In this document: in pieces, positions 12,757 to 24,046 of the stretch
How positions within the stretch are numbered: position 1 is the stretch's first letter
Layout: each line of letters opens with the position of its first letter
Assembly: GCA_944474755.1 (NCBI GenBank)
Contig: OX104120.1
Location: 36,932,067 to 36,996,066, forward strand
Length of the DNA: 64,000 bases
Reading direction: 5' to 3'
Source of the DNA: Limnoperna fortunei
Taxonomy: Eukaryota; Mollusca; Bivalvia; Mytilida; Modiolidae
The notes under the pieces: generated by a model
What the model saw: the letters and a program-made list of their open reading frames with translations, nothing else
Databases searched by the model: none
What the model was told of the DNA's origin: nothing
Program-made: the position numbers and the translations under genes

Positions 12757-13140
12757 AAAGTATTTTGTGCTTGTACAAATCATACAAAATATCAATTTAA
12801 GCTACACGTTATTTGTCTGTTGAAATCAGTTTTTTTAGTAAATATACCAAAAGAAAATCGAAAGATTGCCAGAAATACTCGGTTAGTATGTACACTGTCC
12901 CTGCACAGTATCAGGTCAGAAAATCAGAACCTTTAAAAAATGGGTAGGTTTAATAATGAATAGGATTCATCGCATATGGTGGATTTAATTTTATGAAGAG
13001 CCAAAAATTACTGTTTTTTTTTCAATCACGATTTATATGTGCACGGAAGTAATTACGCGTCGTCACGTTCCAACACTGGAAAAAGAAAGTTATTCTGATA
13101 AACTGGTTCAGAATTAATTGTATTTATTTATTTATTTTAT

Positions 13141-15178
13141 TTATTTATTTATTTGATTAAATTGACAAATTTTGTTATAGAAGAATAATTTATTGCTTTC
13201 TGTCAAAGTACTACTTCGATTTTGTAAAGCTTGATCATATATTCTTTGTTTAAAATTACTAATATATTTTTTAGAATTAGTTATGTTATAGGTTGTAAAA
13301 TTAAATCCTAACTCTCCGATCCATTGGTTGGTGGATTTCATCCACCTATTACCGGATGGGAGGTTGTTAAAAATCTTGTGAACTAAGCTTTTGTTTAAAT
13401 TAGAAAGGTGATCTCGAAATTTGAGTGTTAAAAATTTGACCTTTTCTCTTATAGGGTATCTGTTAAGTTCAGATAAGCAAGCGACATTTGTTGCTTTGCT
13501 ATGGATGCCTAAGATTTCTTTGATAAATTTAATATGTAGATATTCGTAGGGGTCTGTATCTTTTAGATTAGAATATGCCCCCCAAACTTCACACCCATAT
13601 AGAATTATTGGTGAAATTAGTGTATCAAAAAGTTTTTCTACTAAGTTGCATGGATTATTTAGGCCGATGTTTTTCTTTATTTTGAACCATGCCTTACGTC
13701 CTTTCTCCATTAATAAGTGTGTAGAGACATTTATATTGCCTGTATATTTTAAAGTTATGCCAAGATAACAATATGACTTTACGGTTTCAATATAAGTATC
13801 ATTGATTTTAAATGAGTTTAAATTAGTTTTACCATTTGAATTAAATACTATCACTTTAGATTTTTGTTTGTTTACTTCTAGCTTCCAGGATGAGCAAAAA
13901 TCATTTAAAACATTGAGGGACTTTTGTAAGCCACTTTGGGTGTTTGACAACAGAATAATATCGTCTGCGTATAGAAGAGAGTTAATTGAAACATCTCCGA
14001 TAATGATTGGATCAGTCTGTGTATTATTTAAATCTGAAACAAGATCATTAATATACATATATTAAATAAAATAGGACTTAGTACATCTCCTTGTTTAACA
14101 CCACATTTTGAAATAAAACTTCTGCTTAGTCCTTGTTTGAATTTGATTCTACAAGTGGGGTCTTGATACATTGAGTGTGTAATTTTTAAAATCTGTTTGG
14201 GAAAGTGATTTTGATACAGTTTGAAAAATAGACCTTCTCTCCAAACAGTATCCAATGCTTTCTTTAAATCTATTTTTTGGATTTATATGTGTCAATTATT
14301 GATTTGATAGTAAATATATGGTCAGTTGTCCTGGATTTTTCTTTGAATCCAATTTTATTTTCACAAATCAAACTATTGCAATCAGTAAATTTTATAATTC
14401 TTGCAAGTAGAATTTTATTGAATAATTTCCCCAGGTTAGAAGTTAAGGAGATTCCTCTATAGTTTGAAGGGTTGGCTTTGTCCCCAGTTTTATGAATTAG
14501 TGATATGTAACTTTCATTCCACATTTTTGGATATTGACCCTTTTCAAATATTAAATTAAATAATTTGTGAAGTGCATCAAGTAACTGATCCATTCCATAC
14601 TTAAGCATTTCATTCGAAATTAGGTCACTGGATGTTGCTTTCCAATATTTTAGGGTTTTAGCAGCTTTAATAATTTCATCCTTATTAATGGGTTCATTAT
14701 ATGAACTGGTATCTTCACATTTTTCTAGGTTATTTGAATGCTGCAAAAAATTATTCAGCTGGTCCTTTATAGAGTCATGAAATCTATTGTTTGATGCATT
14801 TTCAGAGTGATTATTCATATTTAAAAAAAAATGAATGAATTCTTCTTTATTAGAAATATTTTCTTCATTTATTACTGAAGAATTTAGTTTATTAACCATG
14901 TTCCAAAAGAGTTTTGGATCATTATTCATGCTTGAGTAAATATTGTCACAAATTTTTCTTTTATATTTCTTTTGTTCAGTTTTACATGCTCTCCTGTATT
15001 TAGAGAGGAACGAGTAATATTTTATTCTGTATTGAGCATTATTAGGGTACTTATTAACAAGAGATAGACAACTTTTGATTGTTGTTTTGAGGTCTTGACA
15101 TTTGTCTGAGAACCATTCATTCTTTTTGGTTTTTTTCTTTTTATGAGGAATTTTCCCTTTTATAAATTTTGCAGACAT
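13141..15178 (-). pseudogene. LINE reverse transcriptase, broken by frameshifts
   Basis: There are three successive segments in different frames. 15178..14270 holds the RT start with NPSNYRGISLTSNLGKLFNK. 14255..14028 holds MDTVWREGLFFKLY and CGVKQGDVLSPILFN. 14058..13141 (305 codons) has the catalytic SLLYADDIILLS (YADD at residues 30-33) and a long C-terminal part ending near the tail. Frame breaks lie near 14270 and 14050, and another break separates it from the endonuclease near 15290. Confidence 0.85.
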
Positions 15179-15285
15179 TGAAGCAGTTTCGTGTATAATT
15201 GAGTTAAAACTTTCAACAGCTGACTCACAGTGTTCATTATTATTTAGTAAAAAATTTTGAAGTTTGAGTTTTATCGGTTCACTTT

Positions 15286-16190
15286 TTAGGTTAGCTTTAT
15301 ATTTTTCAATTGCATTGCTATCCCAAATATATTTACTGGCAAGGGGATCAAGTTATCAATAATTACTTTGTTATAAAAACATGTGAGTAGGGAGCAGTTT
15401 ATTAAACGGTGATCAGATATATCTGTAAGGTTGTTTACTGTAATATTACCAATACCTTGTAATAGGTTGGGAGAGGCAAGTGTATAGTCAACAACACTGT
15501 TCCCATTGTAGGTTGTACATGTATATTTTCCTTGGAGATCACCAAGTGTGCGTCCATTTAAAATCCTTAAACCTGTTTCTTTACATAAATTTAGAAGTTC
15601 TTTTCCACTATTATTGGGTAACTTTTTGTCCAAGTTATTTCTTGGTGATTGGGAATCAGATATATACTTTGTGTCATCAAAATTGGGATGTTCTGAATCG
15701 TCAGATATGACAAAATCTGGGTTTAAGTTTGTATAGGCATTAAAGTCGCCCTGTATAATGATATCTCCTAGAGAACTGTAATGTTCTACATCACTGAGAA
15801 GTTTACTATATAAATCGTTTAAGTCTTGATTATTTGTTCCCGAGGTTTCAGGAGAGAAATAAATGACACCAAGGAACACATCTTGTTTAAGGTTAAAGAA
15901 GGATTTTAGAAGCTTAATCCATACTATATCAGTGTTGTTAATGGGCAATTTGGACACACCATTTTTAAGTTCAGATTTTATATACACAGAAGTACCACCA
16001 GATGGTCTGAATGCTTTCTTATGTTTTTTCTTGTACTGTTAGTAATCAAGGAGAATCCAGAAATATTGGCTATATCATTGTCACTACCGCACCAAGTTTC
16101 GACTAAACTTAACACATGTACATTGCAAATAGATTTCAGAAAGGTATAATTGGAGGCTTTACTTTTGGAAAATCCATTAATATTCCACAT
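15286..16190 (-). pseudogene. LINE apurinic-type endonuclease domain, one frameshift
   Basis: The first segment (16190..15978) begins MWNINGFSKSK and carries SLVETWCGSDND, the conserved acidic ETW of the fold. The frame shifts near 15985. The second segment (15987..15286, 233 codons) has IQGDFNAYTN at residues 78-87 and ISDHRLINCS at 190-199, the Asp-Asn and catalytic Asp-His motifs. This domain nicks target DNA to prime reverse transcription. All key residues remain, so only the frameshift is disabling here. Confidence 0.85.
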
Positions 16191-16826
16191 AGCAATATTT
16201 AAATTCTCATGGGTTTTTACTTGAAAAATTTGGCATTTATAGCAAATTTACTAACTACTAATGTAAAATGGGTTTGTGAATGAGTGCTGGAAAATTGATC
16301 TAAAATGCAGAACTTGAATGATTAAAACAACAGATTGAATTAAACTGAACTGACGATTAACCTTCATTGGTTACTAAGGCATGTATGAAACAAAAGGTAC
16401 ATTATAACTTATAGTGTACATACATTGTATTAATTAATTATTATACATATGTATTGTAACAATGATAAAACATGTATATATGAATGCAAGATTATTATTT
16501 ATGATGTAACAAATAAGCATAATAAATTTGTTTGGATGTTAAACAAATTAAAATTAACTTGTGTTTGGCAAAGATATTAAAATAAAAGTATGCAATTAAA
16601 TCATAAAATTGATTGTTTTACAATCATATATTTGTTTTCACAATCTGTTCAAATTTTGTATGCAGACCAACCCTGAGAAAATAGAATCCACCGATGATAA
16701 TAATAAGACGCATAAAACTAAATTAAGTTTTAAAATTGAATATGCTAATATCAGCTGCATTATGATATTGTTAGCATGTGTGCACTAAAGAAATACTAAA
16801 GCTCGAGAAAATTCAAGAGCTAGCTC

Positions 16827-17260
16827 CAGTGGCGGATCCGGGGGGGGGGGGGGGAGTGCGTACAAAAAAAAATATTAAAAAAGAAAAGGAAAAAAGAGGA
16901 CAGGGAGGGTAACAACCAGCATAAAAGGGAAAAATGTAATCCCCGCTTGTCCTCGCCATAAATTAATGCATTAACGGTACTAATTCGTTTATTATGATAT
17001 CTCTGTTGTATACTGTACCAAATAACGATTACTGAACACTAAAAAAAAAAACTTGTGTTAAATATTATAAATTCATTTTGATGCTTAGAAATTGTGAGAA
17101 TGCAGGATTTTGCACCATTTTTTTCGAGAGCTAAGGCGGCCCCCAGACCACCTGCCGTAAGTGCGCCTCCGCGAGGCTCGAGAGGACCACTTCGTGGCCC
17201 TCCTTTTCCGATATCCTCTTTTTACGCCCCGCCTCTTCGAAAATCCTGTATCCACCCCCG
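16827..17260 (-). mobile_element. CAG-GGCGGAT-ended DNA element with 5-bp target duplication, copy 2
   Basis: The left end is CAGTGGCGGATCC followed by a 15-G run. The right end is CCTGTATCCACCCCCG. AGCTC flanks both sides exactly (16822..16826 and 17261..17265). Interior sequence such as GCATTAACGGTACTAATTCG is the reverse complement of copy 1. ORFs on both strands at 17085..17435 are by-products of this GC-rich repeat. Confidence 0.8.
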
Positions 17261-17265
17261 AGCTC

Positions 17266-18453
17266 TCCGTTTTATTTTTGATGACTATAATATTAGTTAC
17301 GAGCATCATAGGCGGACCAATAACTTTTGCAGGTACGGCACCCCGTACCAACAATTTTCAGAAATAAAAAAGAATGTAGATATTTTTCTATTTTTATTGG
17401 TGTCTTTTGACTCTCCTCTCATCTCAAGTACATAGGCGTATAGCAGCCGGTACAATGTCAACTGCAGGTACGGTTCCGCCGTATATATTAATCCGCCAAT
17501 ATCAAATGCGATGTTACGTCTCTGAGCATAAGTGAGAAGAATGATGACGATGACAATAGAAACTTTTTAAATTTCGTTCAAGTTTTCCCACATTTTTTAC
17601 ATGATTTAATATGAAAGTAATTACAAAATACCGAACACCAAAGACCAAAAACCGGCAAACTTTAGAACCAACAAACAAAAGTATAGCAACCACACAATTG
17701 TCCTGATTTTGGTATAAAACAGTTTCTATAGCTTTAGATACTCAAATATTGTAGATATGCCAACAGTAAAAAATACGTAATTTTGTTCTTAAAGAAGCAA
17801 ATAAGTACAGGATAGGGTGAAATACGACATCAGGTAAACCGTCATTAACGTATAGTGTAGCAGTCGTATTCCAGAGCACATCAGCGCCTAATAATGAAAT
17901 GGCAATGTAAATGTTCAATATGTATAAATAATCTGACTTGATGTGTCTTCTGGCAGGCATTGCTTACTAACTCAAAACTTGCCGTTTGTTTTTGCTCTTT
18001 AGCTCTCTCTATATAATTGTGCTTAGATTTAAGTTATACATGTAGTGCATGATTAGCTTTTGTTTTTAATGCCTACCATAGTTTTTAATGGTTATAGCTA
18101 TATGTGGCTCATATGAATATTGTTTAATTAGGTTTTATAAATTTATAGTTCTTGCACGTATAAATATAGTGCTTTTATTACCAGTCTCGTATCGGCTTAT
18201 TATGTTTCTTATATGTACTTTCATTGGTCTAGCATGTACACACTGTACTTTATTGTATGTTTATATGTTATATATACATATGTACAAGGTACAAGGGACC
18301 AACTATTTCCCTATCTGGGTTGAGTGGGAAGAGGGAGCATGGGATTTCTTGTTTGGACAAGATTTTATTTTCGTTCCTATGAAGACAGCTGTGGTATAAA
18401 TAAGGGTATTAACATAACATGAGGAAAAAGTTATCAATAATATTACAATTGGC
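17266..18453. other. No supported gene
   Basis: TGCAGGTACGG occurs twice (near 17330 and 17463), and a small hairpin, GGTACGGCACCCCGTACC, sits near 17331, perhaps remnants of a small DNA element. A 103-codon ORF at 18088..18399 looks composition-driven. I see nothing else to annotate. Confidence 0.4.
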
Positions 18454-18740
18454 TATAGGGGCCTCGGTAGCCGAGTGGTTATAGGGGCCTCGGTAGCCGA
18501 GTGGTTATAGGGGCCTCGGTAGCCGAGTGGTTATAGGGGCCTCGGTAGCCGAGTGGTTATAGGGGCCTTGGTAGCCGAGTGGTTATAGGGGCCTCTGTAG
18601 CCGAGTGGTTATAGGGGCCTCGGTAGCCGAGTGGTTATAGGGGCCTCGGTAGCGGAGTGGTTATAGGGGCCTCTGTAGCCGAGTGGTTATAGGGGCCTCG
18701 GTAGCCGAGTGGTTATAGGGGCCTCGGTAGCCGAGTGGTT
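18454..18740 (+). repeat. Tandem array of 11 SINE heads (26-bp unit with Pol III A box)
   Basis: The 26-bp unit is GGGGCCTCGGTAGCCGAG plus TGGTTATA, starting near 18458 and repeating at exactly 26 bp with only four or five substitutions in total. Each unit holds TAGCCGAGTGG, an A-box-like motif. The last unit continues into the body of a SINE (AAGGTAGTTTGTC...). Slippage or unequal exchange after insertion is the simplest origin. Confidence 0.95.
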
Positions 18741-18973
18741 AAGGTAGTTTGTCTTCTATTAATCACATGGTCTGTCAACACTGAGATTGCAGGTTTTGAG
18801 TCTCACTGTAGGCAGGGTGTACTTGACTCCAATCTTAATTGACAAGAATTGCCCGTTTCCTACCGCAGTTCAGGGGTTTTCTCCAGGTATTTTGGCTTTC
18901 TTCCCCAATAAAAACTAGACCCCATGATAAAGATAAAACAATTGCTGAACGTGGCCGTAAACACCAAACAACC
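18715..18973 (+). mobile_element. tRNA-headed SINE body downstream of the head array
   Basis: It runs from the eleventh head unit through TCACATGGTCTGTCAACACT, the B-box region (GGTTTTGAGTCTCACTG), AATCTTAATTGACAAG, CAATAAAAACTAGAC and the tail ATTGCTGAACGTGGCC, AAACACCAAACAA. The middle lacks only small pieces relative to other copies. No target duplication was recognised. Confidence 0.85.
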
Positions 18974-19345
18974 GAGCCAATTCATTATATTAGTGAATTA
19001 TACAAAGAGAATCCCACGTTAACTTTAACCTATATAACAACTGGTTATAACAAATGATTTATAGAGAAATTTTGGTTATTAAAATTTACTGTTTAATCAA
19101 GTATGACAATCAACATCAGGTCTAATAAATTATATATTAGATAGACACATTGTGATAACAAATATAATATATGTATGCTGAATAACTAAGTACAATACAA
19201 TAGTAAAATACATACAAGCAGGGGCATATGTATATGCATTTGTATTTGTCGGTAAAGCTCGGTATATACCGACTTTATAACAAAAGCGTTGTACGGCAGA
19301 AGGATTATCTGATTAACGTGATTAAGCATGAAAGCGATCCGATAG

Positions 19346-19480
19346 TTTGTTCGTTTGAATGGCGCTTAACACCACTTTCAGCAATTGTGTAGCTATATTG
19401 TGGCGTCTGGTAGCAGGAAGACAGAATACCCGGAGAAAATCCCCAATCTTAAGAATCAATGTTAGTTACATGTTTGGAGA
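19346..19480 (-). mobile_element. tRNA-headed SINE, 3' half
   Basis: TTTGTTCGTTTGAATGGCG, CACCACTTTCAGCAATTG, AATACCCGGAGAAAATCC: the reverse complement of the tail and middle. The head is missing. Confidence 0.65.
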
Positions 19481-20414
19481 GTTCCATGTTAAACCCTTTT
19501 TGTGGATTTAGAAAGAGTAACGGCTAAATCCGCCGTCCCTACCAATCCATACTTTTATCCGTTTCATTTAAAATGCAGCAGTACTTTTAATGTATGGTTT
19601 TGAAAAGGAATGTTCCTATGGTTATATTCAATTCTTATACATCTCAGGACTGTGCAATATCGAGTACAGATCTTGCGAACATATCAACAGACGAGGTCTC
19701 ACACCAGACACTACTATAAAGCACAGTATTACGTATAAGCAGGTCGACAAACATAGATTAAGGACACTATAGAAACAAAACAAAAATAACCTTGTATGCA
19801 TGGGAAATCATTACATGAAATACAAAGCTGTTCCAGTCAGTAGTATAACATGGAAATGTACTTGGTGAAAGATCCAAAATGAAGCAGACTGGAAGCCACT
19901 AGAGGAAGACATGAAGACATCAACAATTTATTCAGAATGAATCCTAAGAAATAAAGCTAATAATATACAGAATAGAAAATAGACTCAAACCAACACCACC
20001 TATAAAGCTGCATACTACATACATCTCCAGTAGCTGGAGACCACACATGAAGTAACTCTCGTTTCAAATGCCAGAACATCAACATACAGGTACAGCTACA
20101 ATATGCTTCATTTTGTTAGCAAATATGACACGAACTTCACACACACAATATAACGGGACAAAGTACTGTCTTTCAGACGGTCTTTATTTTTATACTGCTA
20201 TACCTCTGGGTAAATATGCATCGCTGATTTATTTTGTATACTGCTTGCACTAGATGAATATACAACAAACATAATAAGTTTTTATACTGCTAGCTTTGGA
20301 TAAATATACAAAACTGACATATATACTCTGGATAAAACATACAACAAAAACCTTTTTTTCTACTGCTTGCTTTGCATTAACCAGAGATAATTACATGTTA
20401 TTATATGTCTCTGT
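19481..20414. other. No supported gene
   Basis: Unremarkable AT-rich sequence leading into the 31-bp satellite. Loose fragments of the satellite motif (ATAAACATACAAC) appear just upstream from about 20270. Confidence 0.4.
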
Positions 20415-21260
20415 CATAAACATACAACACTGACAGCTATCTCGGCATAAACATACAACACTGAGAGCTATCTCGGCATAAACATACAACACTGAGAGCT
20501 ATCTCGGCATAAACATACAACACTGAGAGCTATCTCGGCATAAACATACAACACTGACAGCTATCTCGGCATAAACATACAACACTGACAGCTATCTCGG
20601 CATAAACATACAACACTGACAGCTATCTCGGCATAAACATACAACAATGAGAGCTAACTCGACATAAACATACAACACTGACAGCTATCTCGGCATAAAC
20701 ATACAACACTGACAGCTAACTCGGTATAAACATACAACACTGAGAGCTAACTCGACATAAACATACAACACTGACAGCTATCTCGGCATAAACATACAAC
20801 ACGGACAGCTATCTCGGCATAAACATACAACACTGACAGCTATCTCGGCATTAACATACAACACTGATAGCTAACTCGACATAAACATACAACACTGACA
20901 GCTAACTCGGCATAAACATACAACACTGAGAGCTAACTCGACCTAAACATACAACACTGACAGCTATCTCGGCATAAACATACAACACGGACAGCTATCT
21001 CGGCATAAACATACAACACTGACAGCTATCTAGGCATTAACATACAACACTGATAGCTAACTCGACATATAAACATACACACTGACAGCTAACTCGGTAT
21101 AAACATACAACACTGACAGCTAACTCGGCATAAACATACAACACTGACAGCTATCTCGGCATAAACATACAACACTGACAGCTATCTCGGCATAAACATA
21201 CAATACTGACAGCTATCTCGGCATAAACATACAACACTGACAGCTAACACTGGGTAAACA
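20415..21260. repeat. 31-bp satellite, about 27 copies, with 186-bp higher-order structure
   Basis: The unit is CATAAACATACAACACTGAC plus AGCTATCTCGG. Two monomer types alternate irregularly: CTATCTCGGC and CTAACTCGAC. A block of six monomers appears twice: the rare ACACGG variant occurs at 20801 and again at 20987, 186 bp apart, with matching neighbours. This shows amplification of a six-unit block. Confidence 0.93.
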
Positions 21261-21365
21261 TAAAACACAGACCATTATTCTTTGAGCTTAATCAGTATGG
21301 CTCGATCTTTAAGCAAAATAACACGGAGTATATCCGGGTAATCAGAGAATCAGGAGTCAATCTTC

Positions 21366-21445
21366 TTCTGTCCAATGCTTTATCTTTGTGGGTCCAATCA
21401 AAGTTTACAAAAAGCATTGGACAGCAAAGGATTCTTGGACCACAG
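21366..21445. mobile_element. Small foldback related to the 39.9-kb MITE
   Basis: TCTGTCCAATGCTTT and AAAGCATTGGACAGCA are inverted. The right arm continues AAAGGATTCTTGGACCAC, about 80 percent like the terminal arm GTAGTCCGAGAATCC...GTCCAACGC of the element at 39901..40294. Confidence 0.5.
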
Positions 21446-22351
21446 GAGTACCAATCTTAGTGATATTATGTGCTAGTCATCATTGCTTGTCTATGTAAAA
21501 TTTCCATTTGAAGTAGTTCTAGGATGGACTTGTTTTTTGTTAATTTTCAATGATCTTTTACATTATTTTGAGTCTTAATTGGATGAAGGTAATAACAAAA
21601 TATTGTACACTTAATAAACTGTCAAAAAAGACAATCCACAAATCAAAGTCAAACTCCAGAACCAACAACTAAAACTAGAGTAGCTACAGCAATGGTCCTG
21701 ACGTGGTAGAGGCATTTCAAAAGAACTGGTGGGTTAAACCAGGTTTTATGGCAGCCAAACCTAGAGTTTCCATTACTATTGTGTGTGAGATGGTGTGTTG
21801 ATTATAAATTGGATGGATATTTTACACCACCAGTCAGTAGTAGGTGTATCCTATAATCAAGTACATAGCACATTCACTGAACACTTAATTCAAAAATTGA
21901 GAAAACTGTCTGCAACTTGGATGAAACATGTTTCTGAGCCCAATACATGCATGTGTATTTTTTACACTAGTTAAATTATCTTATTATATTCTAAATGGTT
22001 ATTGAAATCTATAATTAAAAATATTCTTTTAATTCATATTTTGTATTTTTTTTTGTTTGATACAATAAGTTTTCATAATTCCTCAAACCTTTAAAACAAT
22101 ATGTATAAATATACAATGATAGGTGAATAACTTTACCAAAATCTACATTTATCCCTTTCATGCATCCCCCACTTACTTACTAAAACTTCAATCACACAAA
22201 TTTACAATTTACGGTCTCCCACACCTTCTCCTTGGCTCTCCGCTCTTAAATTCTTAAATCATTTTAATATTTGTATAATGGACTTCTAAAAGATTTCAGC
22301 AAAAGTAGCAAAAGACTCGACAAAATATCTGGAATATTGTCTGCAAATGTA
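21446..22351. other. No supported gene
   Basis: AT-rich; no exon with flanking splice sites or conserved protein was recognised on either strand. Confidence 0.4.
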
Positions 22352-22490
22352 TTTATACCCTCCGCAAACTTGTTTGGGGGGTATATAGGAATCATCCTGT
22401 CTGTTTATCTGTCCACATCTCTTGTAATGGGGGGGTATCGCTTTGTGAGCGTGCTCACAGTCCACACTTGTTTATTTTTCTATTTATATT
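22352..22490. mobile_element. Fragment with the TACCC-hairpin terminus
   Basis: TATACCCTCCGCAAACTTG and TTTGGGGGGTATATAGG form a hairpin like the right end of the 6574..7624 element. It is followed by ATCCTGTCTGTTTATCTG, and a second GGGGGGGTATCG lies about 60 bp on. It is likely a truncated or inverted relative of that family. Confidence 0.4.
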
Positions 22491-24046
22491 TGTGTATATG
22501 AATTACTATCAGATTCTTGCTAAATAAACAAAACGTGATACAAATGTATATCTAGAAGATTTTTAAAAAAATTTCCCTAATTCAAAACAATTTACTTAAT
22601 TTTAAAAAATTGCAAAATTCTGAAATGGCTCGATTGAAAGTGTGTCAATGTCAAGAACTGCAAGAGAAGTTGAATATATATTGATTTATATCATTAATTG
22701 TTTGAAATGAAAGAAGTTGATTACACAAAAGGTATTGTTTTCTGTAAAATTTGTTGAAAATGACTTTAGTTCTTAAGGCTAGGGTAATGAAAAAAAAAAT
22801 TCCATAATAGCATGTGCACAACTTTAAAAATGTGTGCAATCATTCTGTGAAGTTTAAGGCATCTGGATAAAAAACTTTGACAAGTTTATTTTATGAAATA
22901 GGTACCCTAATTTTTTCCATAAATCTGTACCCCTCCCTTATACTGTTCACCTGTTCTATACTATAGCCTGGTTTGCACTTAAAAAAATATATATATAAAA
23001 AGATTGTACAAGTATTAAACAGAAACCAGGAAGAACTAAAAACTTGTTTAATAATATTTACACATTAAATGTATGTTAATCATTAATAAAAAAACATTTT
23101 GAGCTTTGTAATAAACACATTTATCTATACGAGTACAGTTATTTGAAGTGCTGTCCTCGTTTATTTCCTTTAAACATGAGATAAAAGATAAAAACTATTG
23201 TCCAAACTTCACTTCCTGTCTTACAAAAATAACCACACAAAATATTGTATTTTGAAATAAGTAGCAACACATATTAAAAAATAAAGTTCTGATTTGTTCC
23301 TTTTAAACAGAAACAATGACATAAATATTAACATCTTTTCAAAGGGAAATAACCGTTAACACCATTTGGTGTAGGACCACCTTTGTTTTTTGACTTTGGC
23401 TATTTTAAATTTGAAGATTTCAACTTTTCTTAGGCAATGAACCATTATTTAAAATAAAGTGACACTTCTGTCCCATGCACAGTGTCAGTATTCTGTCAAA
23501 ATTTCACCCTATGTTTCATTGCAAGAACGAATGCTCAACTGGCAGTTCTTACTGTCAAAAATCTACTTTCAATTTAAATTTCAGTAAAAAAATATTGCAT
23601 GTACTTAATTGACTGTCCACATTTTTATGTTCAATAAAAAAACCTGTATCCTCAAGTTTTCTTAAATATTCAGCTTTCCAAAAATATGAAATTTATTCTG
23701 GTATCTTTATGGTTCAAATTATGTATTAGATGACATTGAACTGAAGGGTTGAATAGTACTTCTTTTAATTACAACCTCTGGACTGGTTCCCAGTATACAC
23801 CTCTTAGAAGTCATTTTAACATGCTTTCAGTGAAATAACAAATATGCAAATTTTATGTCATACACATCATAAATGAGTGAAGTTATTAAAAAAAAGTTAC
23901 TAATATCCACAGTAGATTGACTGAAGACATAATTTGTATAAAATGTCAGCTTATATCACAATAGTACACAGACACCTAGAGCAGATCATTAGTCCTCTTG
24001 TACAGCATTACAAACACGTTTAATACCATAGATTTTCCGTAATTTA
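22491..24046. other. Tetraspanin 3' flank; no gene of its own
   Basis: The part adjoining 24046 should be the tetraspanin 3' UTR (minus strand). Several TTTATT (AATAAA on the minus strand) occur, for instance near 23694, so the cleavage site cannot be chosen. Nothing else is recognised. Confidence 0.4.

Larger units (their letters stand above)
13120..16235 (-). mobile_element. Non-LTR retrotransposon (LINE) with endonuclease and reverse transcriptase, frameshifted
   Basis: Minus-strand order is an AP-type endonuclease (about 16190 to 15286), a linker with a Lys-rich segment, then reverse transcriptase (about 15178 to 13141). It ends in an (AAAT)n tail, seen on the plus strand as TTTA repeats at 13120..13154. 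Domain order plus the tetranucleotide tail defines a non-LTR element of the endonuclease-bearing (Jockey/CR1/I-like) type; I cannot place the clade. The 5' end was not located and no clear target duplication was found. Five reading-frame segments in succession show it is dead, but protein motifs are intact, so it decayed recently. Confidence 0.85.

Noticed and set aside
17085..17435. Arg- and Pro-rich ORFs on both strands
   Set aside because: They come from the GC-rich right half of the DNA element at 16827..17260.
18088..18399. 103-codon ORF with hydrophobic stretches
   Set aside because: Composition-driven, no recognised domain. The C-terminal part looks somewhat protein-like but has no supporting splice or promoter context.
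20415..21260. Regular 31-bp repeats resembling a CRISPR array
   Set aside because: The repeats are directly adjacent with no variable spacers, and the DNA is from an animal nucleus.
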